Source of the DNA: Azoarcus sp.
Lineage (GTDB): Bacteria > Pseudomonadota > Gammaproteobacteria > Burkholderiales > Rhodocyclaceae
Direction of reading: 5' to 3'
Length of the DNA stretch: 46,276 nucleotides
Assembly: GCA_030656215.1 (NCBI GenBank)
Contig: JAUSOD010000002.1
Location: forward strand, 1-46,276
The notes under the pieces are model-generated. The model had not been told where the DNA came from, did not search any database, and saw only the letters and a list, made by a program, of their open reading frames with translations. Shown one piece after another: positions 1 through 9,451 of the stretch. Numbering within the stretch: the first letter of the stretch is position 1; each line of letters begins with the position of its first letter. The translations under genes and the position numbers were made by a program.

Positions 1-85
1 TCGCGCCCTTCGAATTACGCTTGATCGTGGTCATGGCTGCCCCCTCCACAGGGTTAAAGGTCGATCGGTAATCAACCTTAGCCAT
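1..85 (-). CDS. 5' end of an unidentified gene, cut by the window edge
   Basis: An open frame on the minus strand runs off the left edge of the window. Two in-frame ATG codons are possible, at 85 and at 34. The one at 34 has a GGAGG-type ribosome binding site about 8 bases upstream and is the better start; it gives a protein beginning MTTIKRNSKGA. Too little is present to assign a family. It lies just beyond the truncated integrase and on the same strand, so it probably belongs to the integrated element or its remnant. Confidence 0.35.
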   Translation of the reverse strand, partial: MAKVDYRSTFNPVEGAAMTTIKRNSKGA

Positions 86-135
86 GGCCACCCGCGCCTT
101 CCAATCGAAGGCGCTTCTGCACACACTTCTGAACA

Positions 136-321
136 CTACCCAAGGGTCTTCTGACCAAGCTCTTTGGTGGTTTGTACTCGCTGGGCGCGCCGCAATTCGG
201 TGGACCGCTTGTCGGCCCATGCCTGAGCTTCGGCTTTCGAATCGAATGTCGTCGAATCGCGCTCGCCGTCGACACAGATTTCGACGCGCCAGCCATTTCC
301 CCGTTTCCTGAAAGTTGCCAT
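136..321 (-). pseudogene. Truncated phage-type tyrosine integrase (N-terminal fragment)
   Basis: The 61-residue frame starts MATFRKRGNGWRVEI and continues with a DGERDSTTFDSKAEAQAWA segment. This is the usual N-terminal arm-binding domain of site-specific tyrosine integrases found at tRNA genes. A stop follows directly, and the core-binding and catalytic domains (R-H-R-Y) are absent from this frame and from the other two down to position 1. Full integrases of this type are about 350-420 residues, so this is a remnant. Its start faces away from the tRNA-Arg 3' end at 519, about 200 bases upstream on the same strand, which is the normal layout of an element integrated at a tRNA. It could also be a short regulatory product, but decay is simpler. 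Confidence 0.7.
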
Positions 322-450
322 GCCACTTCTCCTTATTGATGAAGGTGGCGCAGACAGGAATCACCGAGGTACTCAGTACTGCAGGTAACTCATTCTCAGG
401 GGCTCGATCGGGCCTTGTAAAGCTTTGCACTAAAAGTATCCGTGCGAGGC

Positions 451-472
451 ATTTACGCCAAATTTACGCCAA
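451..472. repeat. Exact 11-bp tandem direct repeat between integrase and tRNA
   Basis: ATTTACGCCAA occurs twice head to tail (451-461 and 462-472). It lies between the tRNA-Arg terminator and the integrase fragment. This is where arm-type binding sites of tyrosine integrases are expected, so it may be part of an att region; that role is inferred from position only. Confidence 0.5.
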
Positions 473-474
473 AC

Positions 475-510
475 TAAAGAAAAAGGGGCCAGCGGAATCG
501 CTAACCCCTT
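475..510 (-). terminator. Rho-independent terminator of tRNA-Arg
   Basis: Read on the minus strand, AAGGGGTTAGCG, a short ATTC loop and CGCTGGCCCCTT form a 12-bp stem with two central non-Watson-Crick positions, followed by a T-rich tract (TTTTTCTTT). It lies 8 bases after the tRNA-Arg 3' end. Confidence 0.75.
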
Positions 511-518
511 GATTTATA

Positions 519-595
519 TGGCGCGCCCGAGACGATTCGAACGTCCGACCCCTGCCTTCGGAGGGCAGTACTCTATCCAGCTGAGCTACGGGCGC
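519..595 (-). tRNA. tRNA-Arg (anticodon CCG)
   Basis: The 77-nt minus-strand sequence folds as a standard tRNA: acceptor stem GCGCCCG/CGGGCGC, D arm containing AGCTGGATA, anticodon stem CTGCC/GGCAG around loop CTCCGAA (anticodon CCG, arginine), T arm with TTCGAAT, and an encoded GCCA 3' end. It is followed by a clear terminator. The 3' end faces the truncated integrase, consistent with use of this gene as an integration site. Confidence 0.95.
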
Positions 596-636
596 AATGC
601 AGGCCGGCCGTGAAGACCGGGTGCGAAGGCGGCAAG

Positions 637-663
637 AATATACCGCTTCGGGGATGAAGTCCA
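637..663 (-). promoter_or_regulatory. Candidate promoter of tRNA-Arg
   Basis: On the minus strand a TATATT hexamer (637-642) lies about 42 bases upstream of the tRNA 5' end. A TGGACT hexamer (658-663) sits 15 bases further upstream as a weak -35. The spacing is shorter than ideal, so the -10 is better supported than the -35. Confidence 0.4.
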
Positions 664-686
664 TTCGAGCTGCCGGCGGCCCGGGT

Positions 687-1916
687 TCAGTCGCGGAGAA
701 ACACCTGCAGCAGGTCATTGAGAAAGCGGCGGCCCTGTTCGGTGGGTTTGAGCACGCCGTGGGCGGTGTCGAGCAGGCCACGGTCGCGGGCCAGGATGAG
801 TTCGGGTTCGATGGTGCCAAGCGGCAGGCCGGTGCGCTCGGCAAACAGGGTGTGCGGCACGCCGTCGGTGAGGCGCAGGGCGTTCATCATGAATTCGAAA
901 GGGAGCTCGGTGCCGCCGACGTCGCGCTGCTCCTGGATGAAGTCGCCGCGGGCCGCGGCTTCAAGGTAGAGGCCGGGGTGTTTGTGGCGCATCTCGCGCA
1001 CGATGCCGCTGTGGCTGGAGAGTTTGCCGTGGGCGCCGGGGCCGAGGCCGAGGTAGTCGCCGAACGTCCAGTAGTTGAGGTTGTGGCGGCACTCCTGGCC
1101 GGGGCGGGCGAAGGCGGAGGTTTCGTAGTGGCGGAAGCCGGCGCTGGCCAGACGGGCTTCGATTGCGTCCTGCATGTCGGCGGACTGGTCGTCGTCGGGC
1201 AGCGGCGGGGGGCTGTGGGCGAACGGGGTGTTGGGCTCGAGGGTGAGGTGGTAGCACGACAGGTGGCTGACGCCGGTGGCGAGCCCGGTTTCGAGGTCTG
1301 CCATGGCGCCTTCGAGGGTTTGCTCGGGCAGGGCGTACATCAGGTCGAGATTGATGCGTTCGAAGTGCTGTTGCGCAATGTCGATGGCGCGGCGCGCCTG
1401 GGTGCTGTCGTGGATGCGGCCGAGGCGGGCGAGCATGCCGTCGTCGAAGCTCTGCACGCCGATCGACAGGCGATTGACGCCGGCGGCGCGGAAGTCGCGA
1501 AAGCGGTCGGCCTCCACCGTGCCGGGGTTGGCTTCGAGGGTGATCTCGGCCAGCGGGTCGAGCGGCAGGCGCATGCGCAGCGCGGCGAGCAGATTGTCGA
1601 GGATGGTGGCGGTCATCAGGCTCGGGGTGCCGCCGCCGATGAAGATGCTGTGCACGCGGCGACCCCACACCTGCGGCAGCGCGGCTTCGAGGTCGGCGAT
1701 CACGGCGTCGAGCCAGGCCTGTTGCGGCAGGCTGCCGTCGGCGCTACGTGCGGTGTGCGAGTTGAAGTCGCAGTAGGGGCACTTCTTCACGCACCACGGA
1801 AAATGCACGTACAGCGACAGTGGCGGCGGGGCGCTGAGCTGCGGCGTGCGGATGGTGCTGCCGGCCGAGGCACGGGTGGGCGCGGGTTGCAGCGGGATGA
1901 TGCGGCGTTCGCTCAC
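687..1916 (-). CDS. hemW: HemW, radical-SAM heme chaperone
   Basis: This is a 409-residue member of the HemN-like radical SAM family. The CxxxCxxC cluster motif is WCVKKCPYC (C42, C46, C49), followed by F51. The GGGTPS motif and the HNLNYW motif typical of HemW rather than HemN are both present. HemW binds heme and delivers it to hemoproteins in the cytoplasm or at the inner membrane; it was long misnamed coproporphyrinogen oxidase. The GTG start at 1916 overlaps the rdgB stop (GTGA), which implies translational coupling, and it gives the expected N-terminus before the radical SAM domain. It is the last gene of the minus-strand kinase-phosphatase-rph-rdgB-hemW operon. A HemN function is unlikely because of the sequence motifs. 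Confidence 0.92.
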   Translation of the reverse strand: MSERRIIPLQPAPTRASAGSTIRTPQLSAPPPLSLYVHFPWCVKKCPYCDFNSHTARSADGSLPQQAWLDAVIADLEAALPQVWGRRVHSIFIGGGTPSLMTATILDNLLAALRMRLPLDPLAEITLEANPGTVEADRFRDFRAAGVNRLSIGVQSFDDGMLARLGRIHDSTQARRAIDIAQQHFERINLDLMYALPEQTLEGAMADLETGLATGVSHLSCYHLTLEPNTPFAHSPPPLPDDDQSADMQDAIEARLASAGFRHYETSAFARPGQECRHNLNYWTFGDYLGLGPGAHGKLSSHSGIVREMRHKHPGLYLEAAARGDFIQEQRDVGGTELPFEFMMNALRLTDGVPHTLFAERTGLPLGTIEPELILARDRGLLDTAHGVLKPTEQGRRFLNDLLQVFLRD

Positions 1917-2569
1917 AGCGGGTTGGAGGAGAAGGGTTCCGGTGCAAGGGGGCCTGAGGCACGGGGATCTGGGACAAGCGGATGGGACCGGAGGCGGTCG
2001 AGCAGGTGGCGCATGGCCGCGCCGCGGTGACTGAGGGCGTTCTTGAGGGCGGAGTCGAGTTCGGCGGCGGTCTGTTCGAGATCGGGTAGCCAGAACAGCG
2101 GGTCGTAGCCGAAACCGCCTTCGCCGCGCGAAGCTTCGAGGATTTCGCCGTGCCACTCGCCGTCGGCGATGAGCGGCCGCGGGTCGTCGGCGTGGCGTAC
2201 CAGCACCACGGCCGAATAAAAGTAGGCGCTGCGGTCGTGGCTGCCGCTCAGCTTGTCGAGCAGCAGCAGGTTGTTGCGCGCATCGGACTTGGGATCGCCG
2301 GCAAAGCGCGCGGAGTACACCCCGGGCGCGCCACCCAGCGCGTTGACGCACAGACCGGAGTCGTCGGCGACCGCCGGCAAGCCGGTGGCGGCCGAGGCGT
2401 GGCGGGCCTTGGCGAGTGCGTTCTCGACAAAGGTGTGATGCGGTTCGTCGGCCTCGGACACGCCGAGGGCGGACTGGGCGATGACTTCGATGCCGAGCGG
2501 CGCGAGCAGGGCCTGCATTTCGGCCGCTTTCTTGGCGTTGTTGCTGGCAAGGACGAGGCGCTGGCTCAT
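1913..2569 (-). CDS. rdgB: RdgB, XTP/dITP pyrophosphatase
   Basis: The 218-residue protein hydrolyses non-canonical purine nucleoside triphosphates (XTP, dITP, ITP) to monophosphates, cleansing the nucleotide pool in the cytoplasm. Family motifs are in order: the N-terminal substrate motif SNNAKK (from residue 9), FVENALAKARH, the catalytic DDSGL with D69/D70, GGFGYDPLF, and HRGAAM near the C-terminus. About 25 residues rich in Pro and Ser follow the last helix and are not typical of the family. The ATG lies 14 bases after the rph stop, and the stop overlaps the hemW start. The rph-rdgB-hemW order is common in proteobacteria and supports the call. Confidence 0.95.
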   Translation of the reverse strand: MSQRLVLASNNAKKAAEMQALLAPLGIEVIAQSALGVSEADEPHHTFVENALAKARHASAATGLPAVADDSGLCVNALGGAPGVYSARFAGDPKSDARNNLLLLDKLSGSHDRSAYFYSAVVLVRHADDPRPLIADGEWHGEILEASRGEGGFGYDPLFWLPDLEQTAAELDSALKNALSHRGAAMRHLLDRLRSHPLVPDPRASGPLAPEPFSSNPL

Positions 2570-2583
2570 GTTCGGCTCCTGGG

Positions 2584-3312
<729 letters not shown>

Positions 3313-3329
3313 CGTGGGTTCCTGTAGGC

Positions 3330-4247
3330 TTACTTGCTGAATTTTTTTATTGCCGAGTTGATCTCGGAGATGGCGCGTTCGATTTCATCGTCGGTCAGAT
3401 CGACGATGCTGGCGGGTGGCCGGGTGCGCTGGAATGCATCCATCTGGGTGGTGAAGTCGTTGAGTGCCATGGTCTGGGTCGAGACCGAGTCGGGCACGGC
3501 GTCGCCGAGGTCGTCGTGCCAGCACATGGCGATGATCGACAGGTTGTCGCAGGTGGGGCCGGCGAGTTCTTCGGCACGGTTCATCACCTTCGGCACGGCT
3601 TCCATCAGGTTGGTTCCGGTCAGTTCCCGCACCACGCCTTCATTGCCCAGCGGGCCCCATACGCCGTCGGAGCACAGGGCAAGCACATCGCCGTCCTGCA
3701 ATAGCATGCGGCGCGAAAACTCGATCTGTGGCGCATGGGTGCCGCCCAGGCAGGAGTAGATGCGGTTGCGCCCCGGGTGCGTGGCCGCGCCCTTGGCGTC
3801 GAGCAGGCCCTGATCCATCATCAGCTGCACGCGCGAATGGTCGCGCGTCTGGGTGGCGATCCGGCCCTGGCGCAGCAGATAGAGGCGTGAATCGCCCGCG
3901 TGTGCCCAGTGTGCGTAGCCGTCCTGCACCACACAGACCACGATGGTGGTTCGCGGTGCCTCGGGCAGGTTCTTGTCCAGCGTGTAGTCGAGGATGGCGT
4001 GATGTGCACTCGACAGCGAGTGCGACAGGAATAACGCCGGATCCTTGAGCACGGGCTGAGCTTCGCGCTGGAAGGCCTGAGTCAGGTATTGCACCGCGAT
4101 GTGGGCCGCGACCTCGCCATGCAGATGACCGCCCATGCCGTCGGCCAAAACCATCAGCAGGGCATCGCGCGAGTAGCAGTAGGCGATGCGATCCTGGTTG
4201 GTCTTGCGTTTGCCGATCCGGCTTTCCTGAAAAATGGTGAATCTCAC
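3330..4247 (-). CDS. PP2C-family protein serine/threonine phosphatase
   Basis: This 305-residue PPM/PP2C phosphatase is probably cytoplasmic (no signal peptide or membrane segment). Metal-binding motifs are present in order: NQD at residues 17-19, DGMGGH near 36-41, [15 protein letters not shown], and CDNLSIIAM. The GTG at 4247 is chosen because it has a GGGAG ribosome binding site six bases upstream and because it begins 11 bases after the kinase stop; longer versions read into the kinase gene. A C-terminal tail of about 50 residues beyond the catalytic core includes a [14 protein letters not shown] segment. Next to a Ser/Thr kinase on one transcript, it most likely reverses that kinase's phosphorylations. 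The substrates are unknown. Confidence 0.88.
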   Translation of the reverse strand: MRFTIFQESRIGKRKTNQDRIAYCYSRDALLMVLADGMGGHLHGEVAAHIAVQYLTQAFQREAQPVLKDPALFLSHSLSSAHHAILDYTLDKNLPEAPRTTIVVCVVQDGYAHWAHAGDSRLYLLRQGRIATQTRDHSRVQLMMDQGLLDAKGAATHPGRNRIYSCLGGTHAPQIEFSRRMLLQDGDVLALCSDGVWGPLGNEGVVRELTGTNLMEAVPKVMNRAEELAGPTCDNLSIIAMCWHDDLGDAVPDSVSTQTMALNDFTTQMDAFQRTRPPASIVDLTDDEIERAISEINSAIKKFSK

Positions 4248-4258
4248 GACGTACTCCC

Positions 4259-5206
4259 TCAGCCCTTGCCGATGAAGGATTTGAGCCGGGAACCCAGGTC
4301 GGTGAACCAGGTTGCCGGCATGGCTTCGCCTGCTTGCTTCCGCATCAGCGCCTTCTGCAGCGTGTAGACGCTCTGGGGGCGCATCAGCGGATCGAGCTGC
4401 AGGCACCACTCAACCAGTTCCAATAGCTGGACAGAATACTTGCCCGCATGCGATTTTGATACGGGCACCAGGGTGTCGTGCTTGATCCGCTCGTCCGAGC
4501 GCAGGGGGGCAGTGCCTACAATACAGGCGTGCATGCTGGCGCCGACGCTGTATATGTCGCTCCACGGGCCCAGCGCCTCGCGGTTGCCGAACTGCTCGGG
4601 CGAGGCAAAGCCGGGGGTGTACATCGGTTTGAGCATCGGTTGGTCCAGCGCCAGCGTCTGCCGGGCGGCACCGAAGTCGAGCAACACCGGCGTGCTGTCG
4701 GCGCGCAGATAGATGTTCGACGGCTTGATGTCCAGATGCAGCAGCTTGTGCGCGTGAACCTCGCGCAGGCCATTGAGCATGCGGGTGAACACGCCGCGGA
4801 TGAAGCGCTCGCGCACCTCGCCCTTGTGCTTCTGGATGTAGTCGTGCAGCGTGCGACCGCGCTCGAACTGCATCACCATGTACACCGTATTGTTGGCGCG
4901 AAAGAAGTTGAGCACCCGCACCACGTTGGGGTGCATCAGCTTGGCCAGCGAACGCCCTTCCTCGAAGAAACACTTCATGCCGTAGCGGAACGCGGGCTGG
5001 TTCTCGTCGGGGATCACCGGTTCGATCTGCCCTTCCTTGCGCAGCGCGAGCGAGTTGGGCAGATACTCCTTGATCGCGACCGGGGTGCCGTCGGTGTCGT
5101 AGGCTAGGTATACGATGGAGAAGCCGCCCAACGAAAGCTGACGCTCGATCTTGTAATGATCGAGTTGAAAGCCGGTAGGGAGTGCGCAGTTTGCTTGAGG
5201 CGGCAT
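4259..5206 (-). CDS. Hanks-type serine/threonine protein kinase, soluble
   Basis: This 315-residue protein kinase has no membrane segment or extracellular sensor domain. A glycine-rich loop (GGFSIVYLAYD, residues 27-37), VAIK with K46, an HLDIKPSN catalytic loop with D159 and N164, DFGAA at 177, and SPEQF at 202 are all present. The usual HRD arginine is leucine, making this a non-RD kinase, which normally implies no dependence on activation-loop phosphorylation. The start (MPPQANCALP) is at 5206; a longer frame exists but overlaps yicC. It is first in an operon with a PP2C phosphatase, rph, rdgB and hemW, and is divergent from yicC across about 105 bases. A link to RNA processing or nucleotide quality control is inference from neighbours only. 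Confidence 0.87.
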   Translation of the reverse strand: MPPQANCALPTGFQLDHYKIERQLSLGGFSIVYLAYDTDGTPVAIKEYLPNSLALRKEGQIEPVIPDENQPAFRYGMKCFFEEGRSLAKLMHPNVVRVLNFFRANNTVYMVMQFERGRTLHDYIQKHKGEVRERFIRGVFTRMLNGLREVHAHKLLHLDIKPSNIYLRADSTPVLLDFGAARQTLALDQPMLKPMYTPGFASPEQFGNREALGPWSDIYSVGASMHACIVGTAPLRSDERIKHDTLVPVSKSHAGKYSVQLLELVEWCLQLDPLMRPQSVYTLQKALMRKQAGEAMPATWFTDLGSRLKSFIGKG

Positions 5207-5311
5207 CTTCTGGAGCGCTAAGATTCGGCTTTTCGCAGCTTTATCCTGACAGGGGCCTGCAGTGTAATCGATCACAACAGCGATCACGACAGGTTCCCGG
5301 AGACTCTCACC

Positions 5312-6178
5312 ATGATTCACAGCATGACCGGATTCGCGGCCCAAACCCGCGACCTTGGCCCAGTTAGCCTCCATCTCGAGCTGCGCAGCGTCAATTCCCG
5401 TTATCTCGACCTCGGCTTCCGTATTGTCGAAGACCTGCGTCAGGCCGAGCCGATGATCCGCGAGCAGCTCACCGCCCGCCTCACGCGCGGCAAGGTCGAG
5501 TGCCGCCTGAACCTGCAGACCAATAATTCCGCCCCGCGCAGCCTGGCGCTCAACAGCGCACTGCTCGCCCAGCTCGCCGACGCGCAGGCGACGGTGCAGC
5601 AGCAGTTTCCCTCCGCCAAGCCGATGTCGGTGGGCGAACTGCTGCGCTGGCCCGGCATGCTCGCCGACGACGGCGTGGCCTTCGAGCAGATGCAGCCGGT
5701 GATCGCCGAACTCGCGCGCAGTGCGCTCGACGAACTCATCGCCACCCGCCGCCGGGAAGGCGAAAAGCTTGCCGAGATGATCCGCGAGCGCATCGCGCGC
5801 ATGCGCGAACTGGTCCTCATCGCCACGCCGCGCATGCCGGCGATCGTGCTCGAGTACCAGGAAAAGCTCACCCAGCGTCTGCGCGACGCGGTCGCCACCC
5901 TGGATGAAGACCGCGTCCGCCAGGAGGTGGCGCTCTACGCCCAGCGCATCGACGTGGCCGAAGAGCTGACCCGCCTCGCGACCCACCTCGACGAACTCGA
6001 TCGCATCCTCGAGGCGGGCGGTTCCGCCGGCAAGCGGCTTGATTTCCTGATGCAGGAACTCAACCGAGAAGCCAACACCCTGGCCTCGAAGTCACCCGCC
6101 ACCGACATCACCGGCGTGGCGATGGAGATGAAGGTGTTGATCGAGCAGATTCGCGAACAGGTGCAGAACCTGGAGTGA
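5312..6178 (+). CDS. yicC: YicC family endoribonuclease
   Basis: The 288-residue protein has the YicC-like N-terminal signature MIHSMTGFA, LHLELRSVNSRYLD, then RGKVECRLNL. The C-terminal DUF1732 segment follows, with EVALYAQRIDVAEELTRL, GKRLDFLMQELNREANTL and the closing MKVLIEQIREQVQNLE. E. coli YicC is an RNase implicated in turnover of the small RNA RyhB and in stationary-phase survival. A GGAG ribosome binding site precedes the ATG. The gene is divergent from the kinase operon and precedes gmk, as in many proteobacteria. Confidence 0.94.
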   Translation: MIHSMTGFAAQTRDLGPVSLHLELRSVNSRYLDLGFRIVEDLRQAEPMIREQLTARLTRGKVECRLNLQTNNSAPRSLALNSALLAQLADAQATVQQQFPSAKPMSVGELLRWPGMLADDGVAFEQMQPVIAELARSALDELIATRRREGEKLAEMIRERIARMRELVLIATPRMPAIVLEYQEKLTQRLRDAVATLDEDRVRQEVALYAQRIDVAEELTRLATHLDELDRILEAGGSAGKRLDFLMQELNREANTLASKSPATDITGVAMEMKVLIEQIREQVQNLE

Positions 6179-6271
6179 TGGTCTGCCGGGCGCGTAGATC
6201 GGGTGGGCGCGCTACAATCAGGGCATTGTTGCCGCAACCGTAGCGGCTGATCGAGTTTGCAAGAGCCCAAC

Positions 6272-6886
6272 ATGCCCGGAAACCTGTTCATCGTCACTGC
6301 CCCTTCCGGCGCTGGCAAGACCACGCTGGTGCGTGGTCTGCTCGCGCGCGACCCGCAGGTGCAGCTGTCCATCTCCTTCACCACCCGTGACCCGCGGCCG
6401 GGTGAGCGCGACGGGCGCGAGTATCGTTTTGTGGATGTGCCCACTTTCCGTGCCCTGCGCGACCGCGGCGAATTTCTCGAATGGGCCGAGGTGCATGGAA
6501 ACTACTACGCTACCTCGAAGGTCTGGCTCAAGGAGCAGATTGCCGCGGGGCGCGACACGCTGCTGGAAATCGACTGGCAGGGCGCGCAGCAGGTGCGCAA
6601 GTCGTTTCCTGACGCGGTGGGCGTGTTCATCCTGCCGCCTTCGCTCGACGAGCTCGAAAGCCGACTCCGCGGGCGCGGTACCGATAGTGACGATGTCATC
6701 AATCGCCGGCTGCTTGGCGCGCGTGGCGAGATGCGGCACGTGGCAGAGTTTGACTACGTTATAATTAACAACGAGTTGCAAGTCGCGCTCGAAGATCTGG
6801 TTGGTGTGGTGCGCGCCGCGCGCCTGCGTTATGCCAATCAGCACCAGCGACACCCGCAGTATTTTGAGTTCCTCGAACAGGATTGA
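6272..6886 (+). CDS. gmk: Guanylate kinase
   Basis: The 204-residue enzyme phosphorylates GMP/dGMP to GDP/dGDP using ATP. The P-loop is APSGAGKTT near residues 10-18, followed by the GMP-binding [13 protein letters not shown] and [21 protein letters not shown], and the lid region [18 protein letters not shown] chose the ATG at 6272 because AAGAG lies six bases upstream; a TTG at 6257 is in frame but less likely. A TACAAT hexamer at 6213-6218 could be a -10 for gmk, but no convincing -35 is visible. It is followed within 4 bases by rpoZ, so guanine nucleotide supply, RNA polymerase omega and ppGpp metabolism are linked in one transcript. Confidence 0.96.
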   Translation: MPGNLFIVTAPSGAGKTTLVRGLLARDPQVQLSISFTTRDPRPGERDGREYRFVDVPTFRALRDRGEFLEWAEVHGNYYATSKVWLKEQIAAGRDTLLEIDWQGAQQVRKSFPDAVGVFILPPSLDELESRLRGRGTDSDDVINRRLLGARGEMRHVAEFDYVIINNELQVALEDLVGVVRAARLRYANQHQRHPQYFEFLEQD

Positions 6887-6890
6887 AGCC

Positions 6891-7106
6891 ATGGCCCGCA
6901 TCACCGTTGAAGACTGCATCAAGAGAATCCCGAACCGTTTCCAGCTCACCCTGGTGGCGACCTACCGTGCGCGCCAGCTGACCGTTGGTGGCACGCCGCA
7001 GATCGAGATCGATCCGCACGCCCGTGACAAGGCAACCGTGATCGCACTGCGCGAGATCGCTGCGGGCAAGGTCGGTCTGGAAATGCTCAACCGCGGTCAG
7101 GCCTGA
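6891..7106 (+). CDS. rpoZ: RNA polymerase omega subunit
   Basis: The 71-residue protein begins [19 protein letters not shown] and contains VATYRARQL and [15 protein letters not shown], the standard omega fold that clamps the beta-prime C-terminus. Omega also contributes to the ppGpp binding site on RNA polymerase, which fits the position directly before the (p)ppGpp enzyme gene. The start is the ATG four bases after the gmk stop; a longer upstream frame overlaps gmk and is rejected. Length is slightly over the common 67 residues. Confidence 0.95.
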   Translation: MARITVEDCIKRIPNRFQLTLVATYRARQLTVGGTPQIEIDPHARDKATVIALREIAAGKVGLEMLNRGQA

Positions 7107-7131
7107 CCGGCGCGCGGGGCGAGTGCGCACA

Positions 7132-9336
7132 ATGGAAACCGACCTCGCGCCCGCCGCCCCGCCCCAACCTTTTCGTCCGCCTTCGTCGAGCGTATTGGCG
7201 CTTGACTTCGAACAGCTCAAATCCAAGCTCGCCACCTACCTGAAACCCGAAGATGTTGGTCGGGTCGAGGCGGCGTACCACTTTTCCGCGGACGCCCACG
7301 AGGGCCAGTTCCGCATCAGCGGCGACCCCTACATCTCGCATCCGGTGGCGGTCGCCTCGATCGTCGCCGACTGGCATCTTGACCCGCAGGCCCTGATCGC
7401 TGCCCTACTTCACGATGTGATGGAGGACACCCACATCTCCAAGGCGGAGATCGCGGAGCGCTTCGGCAAGACTGCCGCCGAGCTGGTCGACGGCCTGTCC
7501 AAGCTCGACCGGATCGAGTTCCGCTCGCAGGAAGAGGCCCAGGCCGAGAACTTCCGCAAGATGCTGCTGGCGATGGCGAGCGATCTGCGTGTGATCCTGA
7601 TCAAGCTCGCCGACCGCCTGCACAACATGCGCACGCTCGATTCGATGCGCCCGGCCAAGCGCCGCCGCATCGCCAGCGAGACGCTCGAGATCTACGCCCC
7701 GATCGCCAACCGGCTGGGGCTGAACACGATCTACCGCGAGCTGCAGGAGCTGTCCTTCGAGCACAAGTACCCGATGCGTTTCCGCGTGCTGGCCAAGGCC
7801 ATCCGCGCGGCGCGCGGCAACCGGCGCGAAGTGGTGGGCAAGGTGCTGACCAACATCGAGGAGCGGCTGCCGCAGTGGGGCATTACCGCCGAGGTGTATG
7901 GTCGCGAGAAGCACCTTTACAGCATTTACCGCAAGATGCTGGAAAAGCACCTGTCCTTTTCCCAGGTGCTCGACATCTACGGCTTCCGCGTCATCGTGCG
8001 TGACGTGCAGGCGTGTTACCTGGCCCTGGGCGCGCTGCACTCGATGTACAAGCCGGTGCCGGGCAAGTTCAAGGACTACCTCGCGATTCCGCGCGCCAAC
8101 GGCTACCAGAGCCTGCACACCACGCTGATCGGCCCGTTCGGGACCCCGGTCGAGGTCCAGATCCGCACCCGCGAGATGCATCACATCGCCGAGTCCGGCG
8201 TGGCCTCGCACTGGCTGTACAAGGAAGACGAGAAGACCCTCACCGAGCTGCAGCAGAAAACCCATTCGTGGCTGCAGTCGCTGCTCGAGCTGCAATCCAC
8301 CTCGGGCGGGGCGACCGAATTCCTCGAGCACGTCAAGATCGACCTGTTCCCGGGCGAGGTCTATGTGTTCTCGCCCAAGGGCAAGATCTTCAACCTGCCG
8401 CGCGGCTCGACCCCGGTCGACTTCGCCTACGCGGTGCATACCGACGTCGGCAACCGCTGCGTGGCGTGCCGCATCAACGCCGACCTGATGCCGCTGCGCA
8501 GCGAGCTGCGCAACGGCGACCAGGTCGAGATCATCACCGCGGCACATGCCAGCCCTAACCCGGCGTGGCTGGCCTACGTGCGTACCGGCAAGGCGCGGGC
8601 GCAGATCCGCCACTTCCTCAAGAATGCGCAGCAGGACGAGTCGGTGTCGCTCGGCGAGCGCCTGCTCAACCAGGCCCTGCGCCCGCACGGGCTCACGCTG
8701 GGTCAGATCTCGACTTTTGCCTGGGACCGCTTCCTGCGCGACCGCGGGGTGCGCAACAAGAAGGAGATCTTCGCCGATATCGGCCTGGGCAAGCGCCTGC
8801 CGGTCATCGTGGCCCGCCGTCTGTCACAGGCGCAGGACCAGGAGTCCGGTCGCCCCAACGTGATCAAGCCCAAGCCCGCCGGTGCGATCCAGATCCGCGG
8901 CAGCGAGGGTATTGCGGTGCAGCTGGCGCGCTGCTGCCAGCCGATTCCGGGCGATCCGATCATCGGCACCATCCGCAAGGGTCAGGGGCTGGAAGTGCAT
9001 CTGCACGACTGCCCGGTGGTGGGCAAGCTGCGCGGCGACCGCGGGCGCTGGGTGGATGTGGAGTGGGAGCCGGGCGAAGAGCGCCTGTTCGACGTCACCA
9101 TCCGGGTGCTGACCAAGAACGCGCGCGGCGTGCTGGCGCGGGTGGCGAGCGCGATTGCCGAGGAAGATTGCAACATCCAGAGTGTCAATATGGATAGTGA
9201 GCAGGGTGCCTACACCGCCCTCAATCTCACCGTTCAGGTACACGACCGCATGCACCTTGCACGTGTCATGCGCGGCGTGCGACGGGTGCCGGAAGTGGTG
9301 CGCATCGGCCGGGTCAAGGCCGACGGGCGGGCCTGA
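7132..9336 (+). CDS. spoT: Bifunctional (p)ppGpp synthetase/hydrolase (SpoT/Rel type)
   Basis: This protein of about 734 residues both makes and degrades the stringent-response alarmone. The hydrolase domain keeps YISHPVAVAS and HDVMEDT, so the HD metal site is intact, unlike RelA. The synthetase region has EVYGREKHLYSIYRKM and LDIYGFRVIV, then NGYQSLHTT. The TGS domain follows (TPVDFAYAVHTDVGNRC), then a zinc-finger-like region with RCCQPIPGD, and a C-terminal ACT domain (VRVLTKNARGVLARV region). The ATG at 7132 is preferred; a GTG at 7123 is in frame. It follows rpoZ by 25 bases in the gmk-rpoZ-spoT operon, a classic order. Confidence 0.95.
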   Translation: METDLAPAAPPQPFRPPSSSVLALDFEQLKSKLATYLKPEDVGRVEAAYHFSADAHEGQFRISGDPYISHPVAVASIVADWHLDPQALIAALLHDVMEDTHISKAEIAERFGKTAAELVDGLSKLDRIEFRSQEEAQAENFRKMLLAMASDLRVILIKLADRLHNMRTLDSMRPAKRRRIASETLEIYAPIANRLGLNTIYRELQELSFEHKYPMRFRVLAKAIRAARGNRREVVGKVLTNIEERLPQWGITAEVYGREKHLYSIYRKMLEKHLSFSQVLDIYGFRVIVRDVQACYLALGALHSMYKPVPGKFKDYLAIPRANGYQSLHTTLIGPFGTPVEVQIRTREMHHIAESGVASHWLYKEDEKTLTELQQKTHSWLQSLLELQSTSGGATEFLEHVKIDLFPGEVYVFSPKGKIFNLPRGSTPVDFAYAVHTDVGNRCVACRINADLMPLRSELRNGDQVEIITAAHASPNPAWLAYVRTGKARAQIRHFLKNAQQDESVSLGERLLNQALRPHGLTLGQISTFAWDRFLRDRGVRNKKEIFADIGLGKRLPVIVARRLSQAQDQESGRPNVIKPKPAGAIQIRGSEGIAVQLARCCQPIPGDPIIGTIRKGQGLEVHLHDCPVVGKLRGDRGRWVDVEWEPGEERLFDVTIRVLTKNARGVLARVASAIAEEDCNIQSVNMDSEQGAYTALNLTVQVHDRMHLARVMRGVRRVPEVVRIGRVKADGRA

Positions 9337-9416
9337 CCGGTTCGCTCTTCAGCAATGGTTGAAGCAGGCGCTGCGCGCTTTCGTGGTGCACGCCGAAAGC
9401 GACTGAGGGCTCGACC

Positions 9417-9425
9417 TGTTAGAAT
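9417..9425 (+). promoter_or_regulatory. Extended -10 promoter element before the DUF3460 gene
   Basis: TG, one base, then TAGAAT forms an extended -10 (TGnTATAAT-like, 5 of 6 in the hexamer). It would start transcription near 9432, about 20 bases before the ATG at 9452, leaving room for the AGGGAG ribosome binding site at 9438. No good -35 is visible, as is allowed for extended -10 promoters. Confidence 0.45.
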
Positions 9426-9451
9426 CCCGCCACTCCAGGGAGACATCAGTC

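Noticed and set aside
597-2030. Long plus-strand frame of 477 codons opposite hemW and rdgB
   Set aside because: It is antisense to two well-supported genes and has the Val/Gly/Ala-rich composition expected of a GC-rich shadow, with no recognised domain.
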